64,000 nt of DNA from G963676095 sp963676095 (lineage in GTDB: Bacteria; Bacteroidota; Bacteroidia; Bacteroidales; Prolixibacteraceae), in assembly GCA_963676095.1 (NCBI GenBank), contig OY781040.1:7068001-7132000 (forward strand), written 5' to 3'. How positions within the stretch are numbered: position 1 is the stretch's first letter; every line of letters begins with the position of its first letter. The notes below the pieces were generated by a model, which saw only the letters and a program-made list of their open reading frames with translations, ran no database searches and was not told the DNA's origin. This document shows positions 33,803 through 43,397 of the stretch, piece after piece. The translations under genes were made by a program, and so were the position numbers.

Positions 33803-35641
33803 TTATTGAAGTGTTTTCAGATATTTCATTGTCTGCTCAGGCCTGAACTTCATCCGTACCTGCCAGATTAGTTCCTGCAAGCTTACGACTTCATAAGAAC
33901 TGTCCAGGTGATTTCGCAACAGGGTTGCGATACCGCTTCCCATGATATTACCATTTTTTGTCTCGGCCAGTTCGTCGCAATCCTTTCCCTGAACAGAAAA
34001 AGAACTCCAGGCATGGATACAAATCAGACTAAAATCGGGGTTATTCTTGTCCTTATCCAGGCAATCGGCAATATACTTTGGGGTACCTTCCCTTTTCCGG
34101 TTAGCCGGTTCGTTCCACAAGGAATATTTGATCGTTATAACCGGAATATCAATCCCTTTCCGATTGGTAACCCAATAAATATCGCCTTTACCTCCTGCAT
34201 AGGGCGTATATTGCAACGCTATAATTCCTTCCAGCTGATCATTTGCCTCAGCAAAAGCCTGGTATGCTTCCCTTGATTCGTCAGAACCGACCGATTCCTT
34301 GGCCATCAGTCCCAGTATTTTTATCCGGTGTTGCCGCATCCAGGTAGCCGTTGTTCTCGCTTTTTCCGCCAAGTCTTTTTTCCGATCCCGGAATCTCGCG
34401 TAGGTATCGCAATAAAACACCCCTCCACCCTGGACCTCAACCAAAGTTGAATTCTTGGGCTGATGTTCCAGTAAATATCCATAAGCAGCAGGGGCCATTT
34501 GGGGCAAAGTAGTGGTGGGGATACCGAAAGCCACCATATTGGCACTGCTTTCAGGCACATCGTACCACCTGTCGATAAATCCGCCCATCATCCACTGGTT
34601 GTTGTCGCCGTCGCTCATGAAAAAAGAAACCAATCGTTTTTTCTTGTTGTAATCAAACAATTTTGGATTAAGGACATTTGCCAGGGCAGTTGTTTGTCGG
34701 CCTTTATAATCAGCATTAATCATGCAATAATTATAAAACCAATCGTTAATGGCCGAAGCCTGCGAATTGGACGAGGCGACATCGTTGATCTCCCGTTCAT
34801 CATGGATACCGGCTTCCCATCCGTAAATAAGCGACTGGTCCTTCAGTGTTTTACAAACCTCCCTGTACAGATCCCAGTAGTCTCCTCTTTCGGCCCGATG
34901 GGGTTCAGGGTACAGGTTCATGAAAAACCAATTGTTTTGAATGGCAACATCCCGCAATTCCCAAGTATTGTTAGGCATAATAACCAACCCGTCATTGGCG
35001 CATTGTTCCCTAAACTCGGTCCATGCATCACAGACATGCTTAGCCGAAGCATCGTACAACATTTTGTATCCTGCCTTATCAAATAACTTCTGAAACGATT
35101 TATCGACAACCAGTCCATTATAAACATGAGAAGCTGTTACCGCCACGGTACCGCTTTCCGGGTTTTTGTCCATGTCTGTCAGGATATACCCGCAAAACAT
35201 GCCTTTTACGTTTACATCCTTCCCATCCACGGAGTCCATCCGGCACGTGGACAGTTCCACCGGATCAACTTCATCCAGAAAATGACACCCCCGGTCTTTC
35301 AACGACTGCCTTTCCTCCTGATAAGCAATACCGTTATCCCTGGCATTCACAATCCAGACACCCGCGTCGGTCTTTCCCGCCAGTACCGCTTTTGCCATTA
35401 ATCCTGAAATAGAACTGGCCAATAAGTATTTTTTTAAAGCGATATCCTTGTCCTGCTCGTTCACCTTGATGTCCCAGCAATAAGCCGGAACTTTGTTTAA
35501 CGATGGAAGGCGATACTGCCCCAGGTCTTCCACCTTATCATATAAATTAGAATAAGGTATTTTTTCCTGCTGAACTATACAGGATTGCATCATAAGAAAC
35601 AGGAAACAAGCCCATATTTCAAGATAATATGTTCGTTTCAT
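33803..35641 (-). CDS. GxGYxYP-family-like putative glycoside hydrolase lipoprotein
   Basis: A 612-residue lipoprotein (lipobox LMMQSC). The architecture, with an N-terminal Rossmann-like domain and a second domain starting around RLVSFFMSDGDNNQWMMGGF, resembles proteins named for the GxGYxYP motif. The signature itself is degenerate here: VEVQGGGVFYCDTYARF occupies the expected place. Members of that family are found in polysaccharide utilisation loci but their enzymatic activity is poorly defined. The start overlaps the upstream GH92 stop by 4 bases, so it is co-translated. Function is inferred from context only. Confidence 0.6.
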   Translation of the reverse strand: MKRTYYLEIWACFLFLMMQSCIVQQEKIPYSNLYDKVEDLGQYRLPSLNKVPAYCWDIKVNEQDKDIALKKYLLASSISGLMAKAVLAGKTDAGVWIVNARDNGIAYQEERQSLKDRGCHFLDEVDPVELSTCRMDSVDGKDVNVKGMFCGYILTDMDKNPESGTVAVTASHVYNGLVVDKSFQKLFDKAGYKMLYDASAKHVCDAWTEFREQCANDGLVIMPNNTWELRDVAIQNNWFFMNLYPEPHRAERGDYWDLYREVCKTLKDQSLIYGWEAGIHDEREINDVASSNSQASAINDWFYNYCMINADYKGRQTTALANVLNPKLFDYNKKKRLVSFFMSDGDNNQWMMGGFIDRWYDVPESSANMVAFGIPTTTLPQMAPAAYGYLLEHQPKNSTLVEVQGGGVFYCDTYARFRDRKKDLAEKARTTATWMRQHRIKILGLMAKESVGSDESREAYQAFAEANDQLEGIIALQYTPYAGGKGDIYWVTNRKGIDIPVITIKYSLWNEPANRKREGTPKYIADCLDKDKNNPDFSLICIHAWSSFSVQGKDCDELAETKNGNIMGSGIATLLRNHLDSSYEVVSLQELIWQVRMKFRPEQTMKYLKTLQ

Positions 35642-37884
35642 TTAGAGGATATTTTTTTATTTGTCATTTCAAACTCAAGTGTTCCCCCGTTTTCAATGTC
35701 TTTATACTTAATGGAAAAATAATCCAGCGGTTTCCCGTTCAAACGAATCGATTTTACATATTTGTTACTGACAGACAGGTTATTGGCTTTAATCGTGAAC
35801 GTTTTTCCGTTGGACAAATGCAACGTAGCCTCATGAAGCTGGGGTGCGCCAAAAATGTATTCACCGGATACCGGGTCAACCGGATAAAAGCCAAAAGCAG
35901 AAAACATGTACCAGGCCGACATCTGACCACAATCGTCATTTCCGCACAAGCCATCACGTTTGGGCAGGTAGAATTTATCAAATACGTCCCTTACAATCTC
36001 AGCCGTTTTATACGGGCATCCGGCATAAGTATATAAATATGCGATGTGATGGCTGGGTTCGTTTCCATGGGCATACGAACCAATAAGCCCTGTTACATCA
36101 GGAATTTCCACATGACCGGGAAGTGAATCCACATCTACAAAAAACAGCGAATCCAGTTTTTGTACAAAAGCTTTTTTTGTTCCAAACAGATTAATCAATC
36201 CCGGCACATCCTGCTGCACATGCCATGTCCATTGCCAGGCATTCCCTTCGGTATAATCTCTCTTCCCTGTTTTATTTGTCAGGGCATATGGGTCAAAAGG
36301 AGTTTTCCAGTTTCCTTTTGAATCCTTTGGTCTTGCCAATTTATATTCCGGGTCAAATAAGTTTTTATAAAACTTTGAGCGATTCATAAAAAACTTATAG
36401 TCCCCTTCCTTACCCATCTTCTTTGCCATTTGAGCCACGCAGTAATCGTCGTAACCGGACTCCATTGTCCGTGAAACAGATTCTTCACTGCTAATATCAT
36501 AAGGGAAATAGCCTAATTTGTCATAATTAGACCAATCAGCTTTATTATGTTCCGATACCTGTGAGTGCTTGACCGCTTCATAAGCAAGATCTGCGTTAAA
36601 TGTAGTATCACCTTTCAAATAAGCATCTGCAATTACAGGAATGGCGTGGTTTCCAATCATACACCAGGTTTCACACATACCATATTCATTGGTAACCAGC
36701 AGACCGGTTTGCCGGTACCTTTCGAGCAGCGAACGCACAAAATGGCTGTTTTCTTCCGGGTACATCAGCTCCAGGAACGGGTGCTCTGCCCGATAGGTAT
36801 CCCACAGTGAAAAATTGGTGTACATATCCCCCGTTTTACTTTGATGAAGCTTATGATCCCACCCGGAGTAACTCCCGTCAATATCGGTTACCAGGTTTGG
36901 CATGAGCAAAGCATGGTATAACGAAGTATAAAACGAAATCCGTTCCCCGTCGTTCATGGGGTCTACCTCAATCCGGCTCAGATAATTATTCCAGGCTTGT
37001 TCGGTTTGACCGAGGACCTTGTCAAAATTCCAACCAGGAACTTCGGTATCCAGGTTATTCATGGCCCCTTTTTCACTGGCAGTAGAAAGTCCGACTTTTA
37101 TTTCCACAACTTCCTTGTCTGACGTGGAAAACCGGATTAACAACTTAGTCACTTTCCCTGAAACCTGCTCTTTATCTCCAATAATGCCATCCTGGTACGA
37201 CTGGACCTGTGCTATTGGTTTAGACAAACGGGCACAAAAATAATAACAGTGGTCTTTGATAAAACCAGAAGAGCGGCGCATTCCAACAATCGTCTGCGGA
37301 TCGATCACCCGGATATAACTTTCTGTGGTTTGATCGCCAATTCCATGTTCCAGGTCGATCATGATCCCTGCTTCTTTGCTTGCAGGGTATGTGTACCGGT
37401 GAAAACCCACTCTCGGAGTTGCCGTCATTTCGGCAAGGACATGATAGTCGTCAAGCACAACCCGGTAATAACCAGGACTTGCCTTTTCCGACTCGTGCGA
37501 GAAAGAAGACCTGTAGCCAGAAGAAGGATTTTCTTCTTCTCCTGGAAAGAAAGAAACCTCGCCAACAACCGGCATCAACAAAATATCCCCCATATCCGAA
37601 GCCCCTGTTCCACTTAAATGGGTATGGGAAAATCCCATGATAGACTTTGATCCGTCATGGTAGCCGGAACAAAACTCCCAGCCCTTAACGCCATTGTCGG
37701 GACCAACCTGTACCATTCCAAAAGGAGTTGTAGCTCCAGGATAAGTATGGCCGGTATACGCCGTCCCGATAAACGGATCAACATAACGGGCAGGCCTTGA
37801 TTGGGCAAAAGCACTGCCCGTTATCAGGAAAAAGACAAGGACGGACGTCAATTGGACAAACAAATATTTCAAACGCGTATTCAT
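35638..37884 (-). CDS. GH92-family exo-alpha-mannosidase
   Basis: A 748-residue secreted enzyme with signal peptide (cleavage near SAFAQ). Canonical GH92 blocks are all present: VDPFIGTAYTGHTYPGAT, PFGMVQVGPDNG, FCSGYHDGSKSIMGFSHTH, FSLWDTYRAEHPF, GNEPSHHIAYLYTYAG and GNDDCGQMSAWYMF. In this family the GNEP Glu and GNDD Asp region supplies the acid/base machinery and Ca2+ supports distortion of the mannose ring; exact residue roles are from family knowledge. It is the first gene of the minus-strand operon and sits 61 bases downstream of a perfect LacI palindrome. Confidence 0.93.
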   Translation of the reverse strand: MNTRLKYLFVQLTSVLVFFLITGSAFAQSRPARYVDPFIGTAYTGHTYPGATTPFGMVQVGPDNGVKGWEFCSGYHDGSKSIMGFSHTHLSGTGASDMGDILLMPVVGEVSFFPGEEENPSSGYRSSFSHESEKASPGYYRVVLDDYHVLAEMTATPRVGFHRYTYPASKEAGIMIDLEHGIGDQTTESYIRVIDPQTIVGMRRSSGFIKDHCYYFCARLSKPIAQVQSYQDGIIGDKEQVSGKVTKLLIRFSTSDKEVVEIKVGLSTASEKGAMNNLDTEVPGWNFDKVLGQTEQAWNNYLSRIEVDPMNDGERISFYTSLYHALLMPNLVTDIDGSYSGWDHKLHQSKTGDMYTNFSLWDTYRAEHPFLELMYPEENSHFVRSLLERYRQTGLLVTNEYGMCETWCMIGNHAIPVIADAYLKGDTTFNADLAYEAVKHSQVSEHNKADWSNYDKLGYFPYDISSEESVSRTMESGYDDYCVAQMAKKMGKEGDYKFFMNRSKFYKNLFDPEYKLARPKDSKGNWKTPFDPYALTNKTGKRDYTEGNAWQWTWHVQQDVPGLINLFGTKKAFVQKLDSLFFVDVDSLPGHVEIPDVTGLIGSYAHGNEPSHHIAYLYTYAGCPYKTAEIVRDVFDKFYLPKRDGLCGNDDCGQMSAWYMFSAFGFYPVDPVSGEYIFGAPQLHEATLHLSNGKTFTIKANNLSVSNKYVKSIRLNGKPLDYFSIKYKDIENGGTLEFEMTNKKISSK

Positions 37885-37944
37885 ACAATAAGAATTTATT
37901 TCGATTAGGTTATTTTAAAAAATCTTTTATTATTTCTGACAAAA

Positions 37945-37968
37945 TTTTGCTAAAACGTTTTAGCAAAA
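37945..37968. promoter_or_regulatory. LacI-type operator 2: perfect 24-bp palindrome
   Basis: TTTTGCTAAAAC followed by its exact reverse complement. It lies 61 bases upstream of the GH92 start and shares the GCTAAAACG core with the other sites in this window. This is the strongest copy and should govern the GH92-GH36-GH92-lacI operon. Confidence 0.8.
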
Positions 37969-37994
37969 GTAAAAAAAATTAATTTTAAGCCAAG
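37964..37994 (-). promoter_or_regulatory. Promoter of the GH92 operon, -7 box inside the operator
   Basis: On the minus strand CTTG (37994-37991), a 19-base spacer, then TACTTTTG (37971-37964), which matches TAnnTTTG. The -7 box overlaps the palindrome by five bases, so repressor and polymerase would compete. Confidence 0.6.
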
Positions 37995-38052
37995 TTTTTT
38001 CAGGATAAAACGACACGATATAATTTTATGGAGAATCTTATATGCAGCTATC

Positions 38053-38095
38053 TATCAGAAAACAGGACCAGTTGGAAGATGAAATATTTCTGATA
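38053..38095. promoter_or_regulatory. Inverted repeat upstream of the ECF sigma gene
   Basis: TATCAGAAA and TTTCTGATA are separated by 25 bases, 47 bases before the sigma gene start. It could be an operator or a 5'-leader stem; function unknown. Confidence 0.35.
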
Positions 38096-38142
38096 ATTAA
38101 ATATGATATTTGCATATATTATAAAATTTCATTTTGAAAAAA

Positions 38143-38718
38143 ATGGAAATTAAAAACTCGGAAATACAACTAATCAAAGCATTTAAAAAAGGAGACACAG
38201 AGTCTTTTAAGTTGCTTTTTGACCGCTATCATAAACGGCTTTATTCCTTTCTGTTCGACCTGTTAAAATCGAAAGAAGACGCCGAAGAAATTGTACAGGA
38301 AGCATTCATCAAAATTTGGGAAAACCGTGAGAATTTTTTGGAAGATTACCCTTTTGAACCTTTGCTTTTCAGAATAGCAAGAAACACTTCCCTGAATTAT
38401 TCCCGAAAAAGGGTAAACAGAGCTGTTTTCGAAAAAAATTTTAGTTTTTCTTCCGACCTTTCAGCAGGTTCTGCTGATGAATACATTCTCCTTCAGGAAA
38501 CACAAAACATCATCGATGCTATTTTAAACGGGTTACCTCCCAAAAGAAAGGAAATTTTTTTATTGCAAAAAGTGGAGGGACTTTCCAGGCAGGAAATTGC
38601 AGAAAAACTGGGAATTTCAGTTATCACAGTTGATCATCAGCTATTTAAAGCGAATAGATATATGCTGGAAGAAATCAAAAAATATTCTCTTTTCCTGATC
38701 AATATTTTCTTCATATAG
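38143..38718 (+). CDS. ECF-type RNA polymerase sigma factor (FecI-like)
   Basis: A 191-residue sigma-70 factor. Region 2 is seen in FDRYHKRLYSFLFDLLKS, KEDAEEIVQEAFIKIW; region 4 in LPPKRKEIFLLQKVEGLS, RQEIAEKLGISVITVDHQ. Regions 1 and 3 are missing, as usual in ECF sigmas. The ATG at 38143 is used; a TTG at 38134 would add three residues. It is followed by a FecR gene and a SusC with an STN domain, the classical three-part signalling set in which substrate binding at the receptor frees the sigma factor to transcribe the locus. Confidence 0.93.
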   Translation: MEIKNSEIQLIKAFKKGDTESFKLLFDRYHKRLYSFLFDLLKSKEDAEEIVQEAFIKIWENRENFLEDYPFEPLLFRIARNTSLNYSRKRVNRAVFEKNFSFSSDLSAGSADEYILLQETQNIIDAILNGLPPKRKEIFLLQKVEGLSRQEIAEKLGISVITVDHQLFKANRYMLEEIKKYSLFLINIFFI

Positions 38719-38871
38719 AATCTCTCCACTGGGAATTATTTCCAACCCGCACAAAACGCGCCACGTTATCCTCATTAAACTTCTGACATACTCTTTTCTT
38801 AAAAAAAATCAGAGCCCAGTGGCAGTTTTTTGACAGACGGGTGTATTTATTTATGATTTAAAACCTGACTT

Positions 38872-39888
38872 ATGGATACCAGTGGCAAAATGCAGTTACT
38901 GCAAAAATTTTACAGGGGCATCATTACCGACGAAGAGTTGAGAAGCCTTTTTCTCTGGCTGAACAGCGAAAAGGGCAACCAGGAATACGAAATGTTGTCG
39001 AATAAAAAATGGCTATCCAGTGAATTTAAAAGCATAGAGGATATTGACTCTTTTACCCTTTTCTCAAAAATTGAGAACAGAATGCGGAAAAAACAACTCT
39101 CAGGGAGAAGACAATTACTCATCAGGTCTAGAAATGCAGCAGCCATTTTCATAATTGGAATGATCCTCCCCTTTGCTTATACCATGGTAATAAACCACTC
39201 CGAAAAGGGAAAAGAGGTGCAATACATCGAACAATCCCTGTCAAACGAGAAAGTGAAGAAGATGATTTTACCGGACGGGACGGATGTCTGGCTCATGTCG
39301 GGAAGCACCCTCCGCTATCCATCCGACTTTTCAGGGAAGAAAACCAGAAATGTTTCCGTTACAGGGGAGGCTTTTTTTAAAGTTTCAAAAGACCCGGAAC
39401 ACCCTTTCGTTCTGAACCTGGGAGAAATCGGGCTAAAGGTCGTTGGAACAAGTTTTAACGTGATGAATTACGGTGATGAAGATCAGATTCATATCGCTCT
39501 GAAAAGTGGTAAGGTTGACTTGTTTAAAGGAAAGTACAGACCTGACAACCAGTTTATTCACTTAACGCCAGGTCAACTATTGACCTATAAAAAAGGTAGT
39601 CCTGAATTCCAAATCAAAAATGTGGATATTGACAAATATAGTTCGTGGATCAGCGGAACTCTTCTCTTTCGGGACGACCCTCTTTCTAAAGTGTTGAAAA
39701 AACTGGGCAGATGGTATAATATTTCCATTGAAATCAGCGACCAGGACGTTTTTGATTTTCCGGTTACAGCAACCATCAAAAATGAGAACCTGGACCAGAT
39801 AGTCGATCTTTTGCAGTATTCAACTCCCTTTAAATATACAATATCAAAAAGTAACGGGGAAACTAAGCTGATAATAGGGAAAAAATGA
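38872..39888 (+). CDS. FecR-family anti-sigma factor
   Basis: A 338-residue inner membrane protein. Residues 1-80 form the cytoplasmic anti-sigma part, one membrane helix follows (NAAAIFIIGMILPFAY, about 85-100), then the periplasmic FecR domain (MILPDGTDVWLMSGSTLRYP, VTGEAFFKV, VGTSFNVMNY) and a C-terminal STN-like/DUF4974 part (LLFRDDPLSKVLKKLGRWYN). It holds the ECF sigma inactive until contacted by the STN domain of the downstream SusC. It is 153 bases downstream of the sigma gene. Confidence 0.92.
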   Translation: MDTSGKMQLLQKFYRGIITDEELRSLFLWLNSEKGNQEYEMLSNKKWLSSEFKSIEDIDSFTLFSKIENRMRKKQLSGRRQLLIRSRNAAAIFIIGMILPFAYTMVINHSEKGKEVQYIEQSLSNEKVKKMILPDGTDVWLMSGSTLRYPSDFSGKKTRNVSVTGEAFFKVSKDPEHPFVLNLGEIGLKVVGTSFNVMNYGDEDQIHIALKSGKVDLFKGKYRPDNQFIHLTPGQLLTYKKGSPEFQIKNVDIDKYSSWISGTLLFRDDPLSKVLKKLGRWYNISIEISDQDVFDFPVTATIKNENLDQIVDLLQYSTPFKYTISKSNGETKLIIGKK

Positions 39889-39948
39889 ACATAAAAAAAT
39901 AAAACAAACTCAACTTAAAACCAGGCCTATGAACAAATTATGAAAAAA

Positions 39949-39966
39949 GGAGATGTAAACATCTCC
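39949..39966. terminator. Short strong hairpin between fecR and susC
   Basis: GGAGATGT, AA, ACATCTCC is a nearly loopless 8-bp dyad 60 bases after the fecR stop. The minus strand has a T-run after it, the plus strand only CCCTT. It may reduce read-through from the sigma/anti-sigma unit into susC or mark a processing site. A weaker dyad ATGCCT/AGGCAT (39980-40013) follows. Confidence 0.4.
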
Positions 39967-40051
39967 CCTTCTGTGATTCATGCCTTTACTAATTACCAGT
40001 CAGCTAGAGGCATAAATAATCCGAATTATTAATTCAAATCATTACAAAATT

Positions 40052-43000
40052 ATGAAAAAAAGTCATTATTCAACGATTCACCTGCTTAGGTGGATTTGGA
40101 AATGTAAATTATTATTTGTCATGAGACTAACCTTTTCAATATGTTTATTTTGCGTGTTGCAATCATTTGCAACACGCAGTTTCTCTCAAAACCAGAGGTT
40201 AAGCATTAATCAAAAGAACATCAGCGTTGAAAGCATTATACAGAAAATTGAAGACGAAACCGATTATTACTTCATGTATAGCGCACTAAACGTTGATGTG
40301 AAGAGAACAGTAACTATTGAAGTAACAAATAAATCGGTTCCGGAAATTCTGGATGCTGTTTTTAAAGGCACAGATATCTCCTACAAAATTAACGGGCGAC
40401 TAATTGCCCTTTCAAAAAAAGGAGAAACGAATTTCGAACAGAAAGAAATCAAGGTTTCCGGGAAAGTTACTGACGCTTCGGGCTCTCCGCTTCCGGGGGT
40501 TTCAGTGGTCATTAAAGGAACCAGTCGGGGAGTTATTACCGGCTCCGACGGGAATTATTCGCTTATGAATATGCCGGACAACGGAATCCTGTCTTTTTCA
40601 TTCGTAGGGATGAAAACCCAGGAAATCGCAGTTGAAGGAAAATCACTGATTAATGTGGTGATGAAAGAAGAAACAATTGGCATTGAAGAAGTTGTTACCA
40701 TAGGCTACGGCACCACGAAAAAAAGCGATTTAACAGGTTCTGTTGCCTCTGTTTCAGCTAAATCCTTCTTGGATCAGCCTGCCAGCTCGGTCAACTCTGT
40801 ACTTTCGGGAAGGGCGCCAGGTGTCACTGTACGCAGAATGAACGGCGCTCCCGGTCAGGGAGCAACTATCCGCATTCGCGGCGCCAACTCGTTATACGGT
40901 GGGAATGACCCATTAATTGTTGTTGACGGGAACTACGGTTCTATGCCTGACATGTACGACATTGAATCTATTGAAATTCTGAAGGATGCCTCTGCAACCG
41001 CCATCTATGGTTCACGTGGTGCAAATGGGGTTATTTTGGTAAAAACAAAACGGGGTACCGAAAAAAAACCTACTGTTAATTTGTATACTAACTTTTCGTT
41101 TGAAAACATTCCTCAACGCTACAATGTGATGGATGCGTACGAATTTGCTGAATTTAATAACCGTGTTGGTAATTATTCTTTTACTGATGATGAACTTGCG
41201 GAATATAAAGCAAACGGAGGAACGAACTGGCAAGACCAGATTTTTCAGACAGGCTTATCACAATCTTATAAAGTGAACATTTCAGGGGGCAGTAAAAACG
41301 TAAAATATTATGTTTCTCCTAGTTACAATAAATCAACGGGAACTGTCAAGAATACTAAAGCTGAGAATTATGGGCTTTCCACCAAAGTAGATATGGATGT
41401 GTCCGACAGGATCTCCGTTCAGGTGGAAACAGGAGTGAGTCATTCTGATAATTTGAATCCAAATTTGGCATCGGGAGGTGATAAAACCAGTATTCCCCTT
41501 ATGGCGGCATTGGTTTGGTCACCTACGGAACCTGTGTACGATGAAGATGGAGGATATAATAAGTACGGGATTGGTACGGGGGTCATCCGTAATCCTCTTT
41601 TATTGACAACTGCACAATATACCAATTATTCAAATAACGGGAGTGGAGTTGGCAATATTAAGGTAAAAATTATAGACGGGCTGGTCTTAGACGCTAAAGG
41701 TTCTGTTTCGTTTGGCACGGGAGGAAGCCGTAATTTCGAGAGTGCAGAATATACAGGAACGAGCGCATATGCTGCTCAAAGTTCGTATGAAACCAAATCA
41801 TGGTTAGTAAATACAATTCTTACTTACAGTAAAGTTTTTAATAAATTACATAACTTCTCCTTGATGGCTGGTTTTGAAGAGACCCAGTCGCAATCCAGAT
41901 CTTTTAACGCAAAAGCAAATGAACTACCACTTGAATCTGTGGGATGGGATAATCTTGGAGTAGCTTCCAACATCAGTATTGGCTCTGATTATAGCAACGG
42001 TGCTTTGCGGTCTTATTTGGGACGTTTAAATTATAATTTTGCTTCGCGCTATTATCTTACGGCAAATTTCCGTGCCGATGGATCTTCCAAATTCAGGGAT
42101 GGCAACCAATGGGGATATTTTCCATCTTTCTCTCTTGCATGGAAGCTTTCGGAAGAAGGATTCATGAAAAATCAGGATATCTTCCAAAACGTAAAAATAC
42201 GAGGGGGCTGGGGAGTTACAGGGAATCAGGCTATAGATACTTATGAAACATATACCACTTTGGGCAGCCGGAGTTGGTCGTGGGGCACTTCTACATCTTA
42301 TTCCGGATACTATGCGCGAGTTGGTGGTAATACAGATTTAAAATGGGAATCAACAAAGCAAACAAATTTAGGAATTGATTTGTCAACTCTCAATAATCAA
42401 TTGAGTGTTTCTTTTGATTATTATGATAAAAAAACAACCAATTTACTTGCCCCTATTTCTGTTCCCGCTTATAATGGCGGCAATACTCAATATGGAACAG
42501 CTTCCGTAACTTCTAACGTTGGATCGGTTAGGAACAAAGGCTTTGAGTTCAATATTAGCTATAATGTTGTGCAAACAAAAAAGTTCTCTTATGATTTCAA
42601 TCTGAACGGTGCAATTAATAAAAATAGAGTGATTAGCCTTGGAGAGCAATCTATTATCTACGGAGATACGTATGCTGCCGGACTTACGTCAACTAGTCCG
42701 TTTGTGTTAATGGCTGGGCAACCTATAGGAACCATTTATGGGGTAAAATATCTCGGTATCTGGCAGGAAGATGAATCAGAAGAAGCGGCGAAATACGGAC
42801 TGCAACCAGGGGACTACAAATATGAAGATCTAGATGGAGACTATGCTATTGACTCAAACGACAAACAAGTGATAGGCCATGCGAATCCTACGTTTACCTG
42901 GGGATTTAATAATCACCTTTCATTTGGTGATTTTGATCTGAATATATTATTTGAAGGTGTCAGTGGACGTGATGTATTAAATTGGTCTTATATGGTTGGT

Positions 43001-43372
43001 GCTGAAACTGGTATATCTTCACTTTATACTCTTAGTGCAGCAAGAAATAGATGGACCCCATCAAATCCGGATGCTGAATTTGCCAGAGTCGGATCAACAA
43101 ATCTGCAACCGATTTCTTCACAGTATATGGAGAACGGAAGCTATGTGAAGTTACGTAATGTTAGTCTCTCTTACCGCATACCGAAAAACGTGGTATCGTT
43201 TGCAAGTTTTAAGGTCTCGGTAAGTGTCCAGAATATGTTGACGATTACCAAGTACAAAGGCTATGATCCGGAAATCTGTTCATCAGCAGGCGATGATATT
43301 AGTGCGGGTATGGACTGGTTCGCTTACCCAAATCCTAAGAGTTTTTCTTTTGGAGTATCGTTAGAATATTAA
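40052..43372 (+). CDS. susC: SusC/RagA-family TonB-dependent outer membrane receptor with STN signalling domain
   Basis: A 1106-residue receptor. After a long signal region (to about residue 46) comes the STN domain (LSINQKNISVESIIQKIED, about 50-120), which talks to FecR. A CarboxypepD-reg-like domain (SGKVTDASGSPLPGVSVVIK) follows, then the TonB box region IEEVVTIGYGT, the plug (IRIRGANSLYGGNDPLIVVDG in two blocks) and a 22-strand beta-barrel ending FSFGVSLEY. It imports oligosaccharides into the periplasm with the SusD lipoprotein encoded 25 bases downstream. The STN domain together with the upstream ECF/FecR pair indicates ligand-induced autoregulation. Confidence 0.96.
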   Translation: MKKSHYSTIHLLRWIWKCKLLFVMRLTFSICLFCVLQSFATRSFSQNQRLSINQKNISVESIIQKIEDETDYYFMYSALNVDVKRTVTIEVTNKSVPEILDAVFKGTDISYKINGRLIALSKKGETNFEQKEIKVSGKVTDASGSPLPGVSVVIKGTSRGVITGSDGNYSLMNMPDNGILSFSFVGMKTQEIAVEGKSLINVVMKEETIGIEEVVTIGYGTTKKSDLTGSVASVSAKSFLDQPASSVNSVLSGRAPGVTVRRMNGAPGQGATIRIRGANSLYGGNDPLIVVDGNYGSMPDMYDIESIEILKDASATAIYGSRGANGVILVKTKRGTEKKPTVNLYTNFSFENIPQRYNVMDAYEFAEFNNRVGNYSFTDDELAEYKANGGTNWQDQIFQTGLSQSYKVNISGGSKNVKYYVSPSYNKSTGTVKNTKAENYGLSTKVDMDVSDRISVQVETGVSHSDNLNPNLASGGDKTSIPLMAALVWSPTEPVYDEDGGYNKYGIGTGVIRNPLLLTTAQYTNYSNNGSGVGNIKVKIIDGLVLDAKGSVSFGTGGSRNFESAEYTGTSAYAAQSSYETKSWLVNTILTYSKVFNKLHNFSLMAGFEETQSQSRSFNAKANELPLESVGWDNLGVASNISIGSDYSNGALRSYLGRLNYNFASRYYLTANFRADGSSKFRDGNQWGYFPSFSLAWKLSEEGFMKNQDIFQNVKIRGGWGVTGNQAIDTYETYTTLGSRSWSWGTSTSYSGYYARVGGNTDLKWESTKQTNLGIDLSTLNNQLSVSFDYYDKKTTNLLAPISVPAYNGGNTQYGTASVTSNVGSVRNKGFEFNISYNVVQTKKFSYDFNLNGAINKNRVISLGEQSIIYGDTYAAGLTSTSPFVLMAGQPIGTIYGVKYLGIWQEDESEEAAKYGLQPGDYKYEDLDGDYAIDSNDKQVIGHANPTFTWGFNNHLSFGDFDLNILFEGVSGRDVLNWSYMVGAETGISSLYTLSAARNRWTPSNPDAEFARVGSTNLQPISSQYMENGSYVKLRNVSLSYRIPKNVVSFASFKVSVSVQNMLTITKYKGYDPEICSSAGDDISAGMDWFAYPNPKSFSFGVSLEY

Positions 43373-43397
43373 TTAGTCCTTGTAAAGTAAAACCATT

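Noticed and set aside
34499..35086. 195-codon plus-strand frame
   Set aside because: It is antisense to the GxGYxYP-like gene, with no domain.
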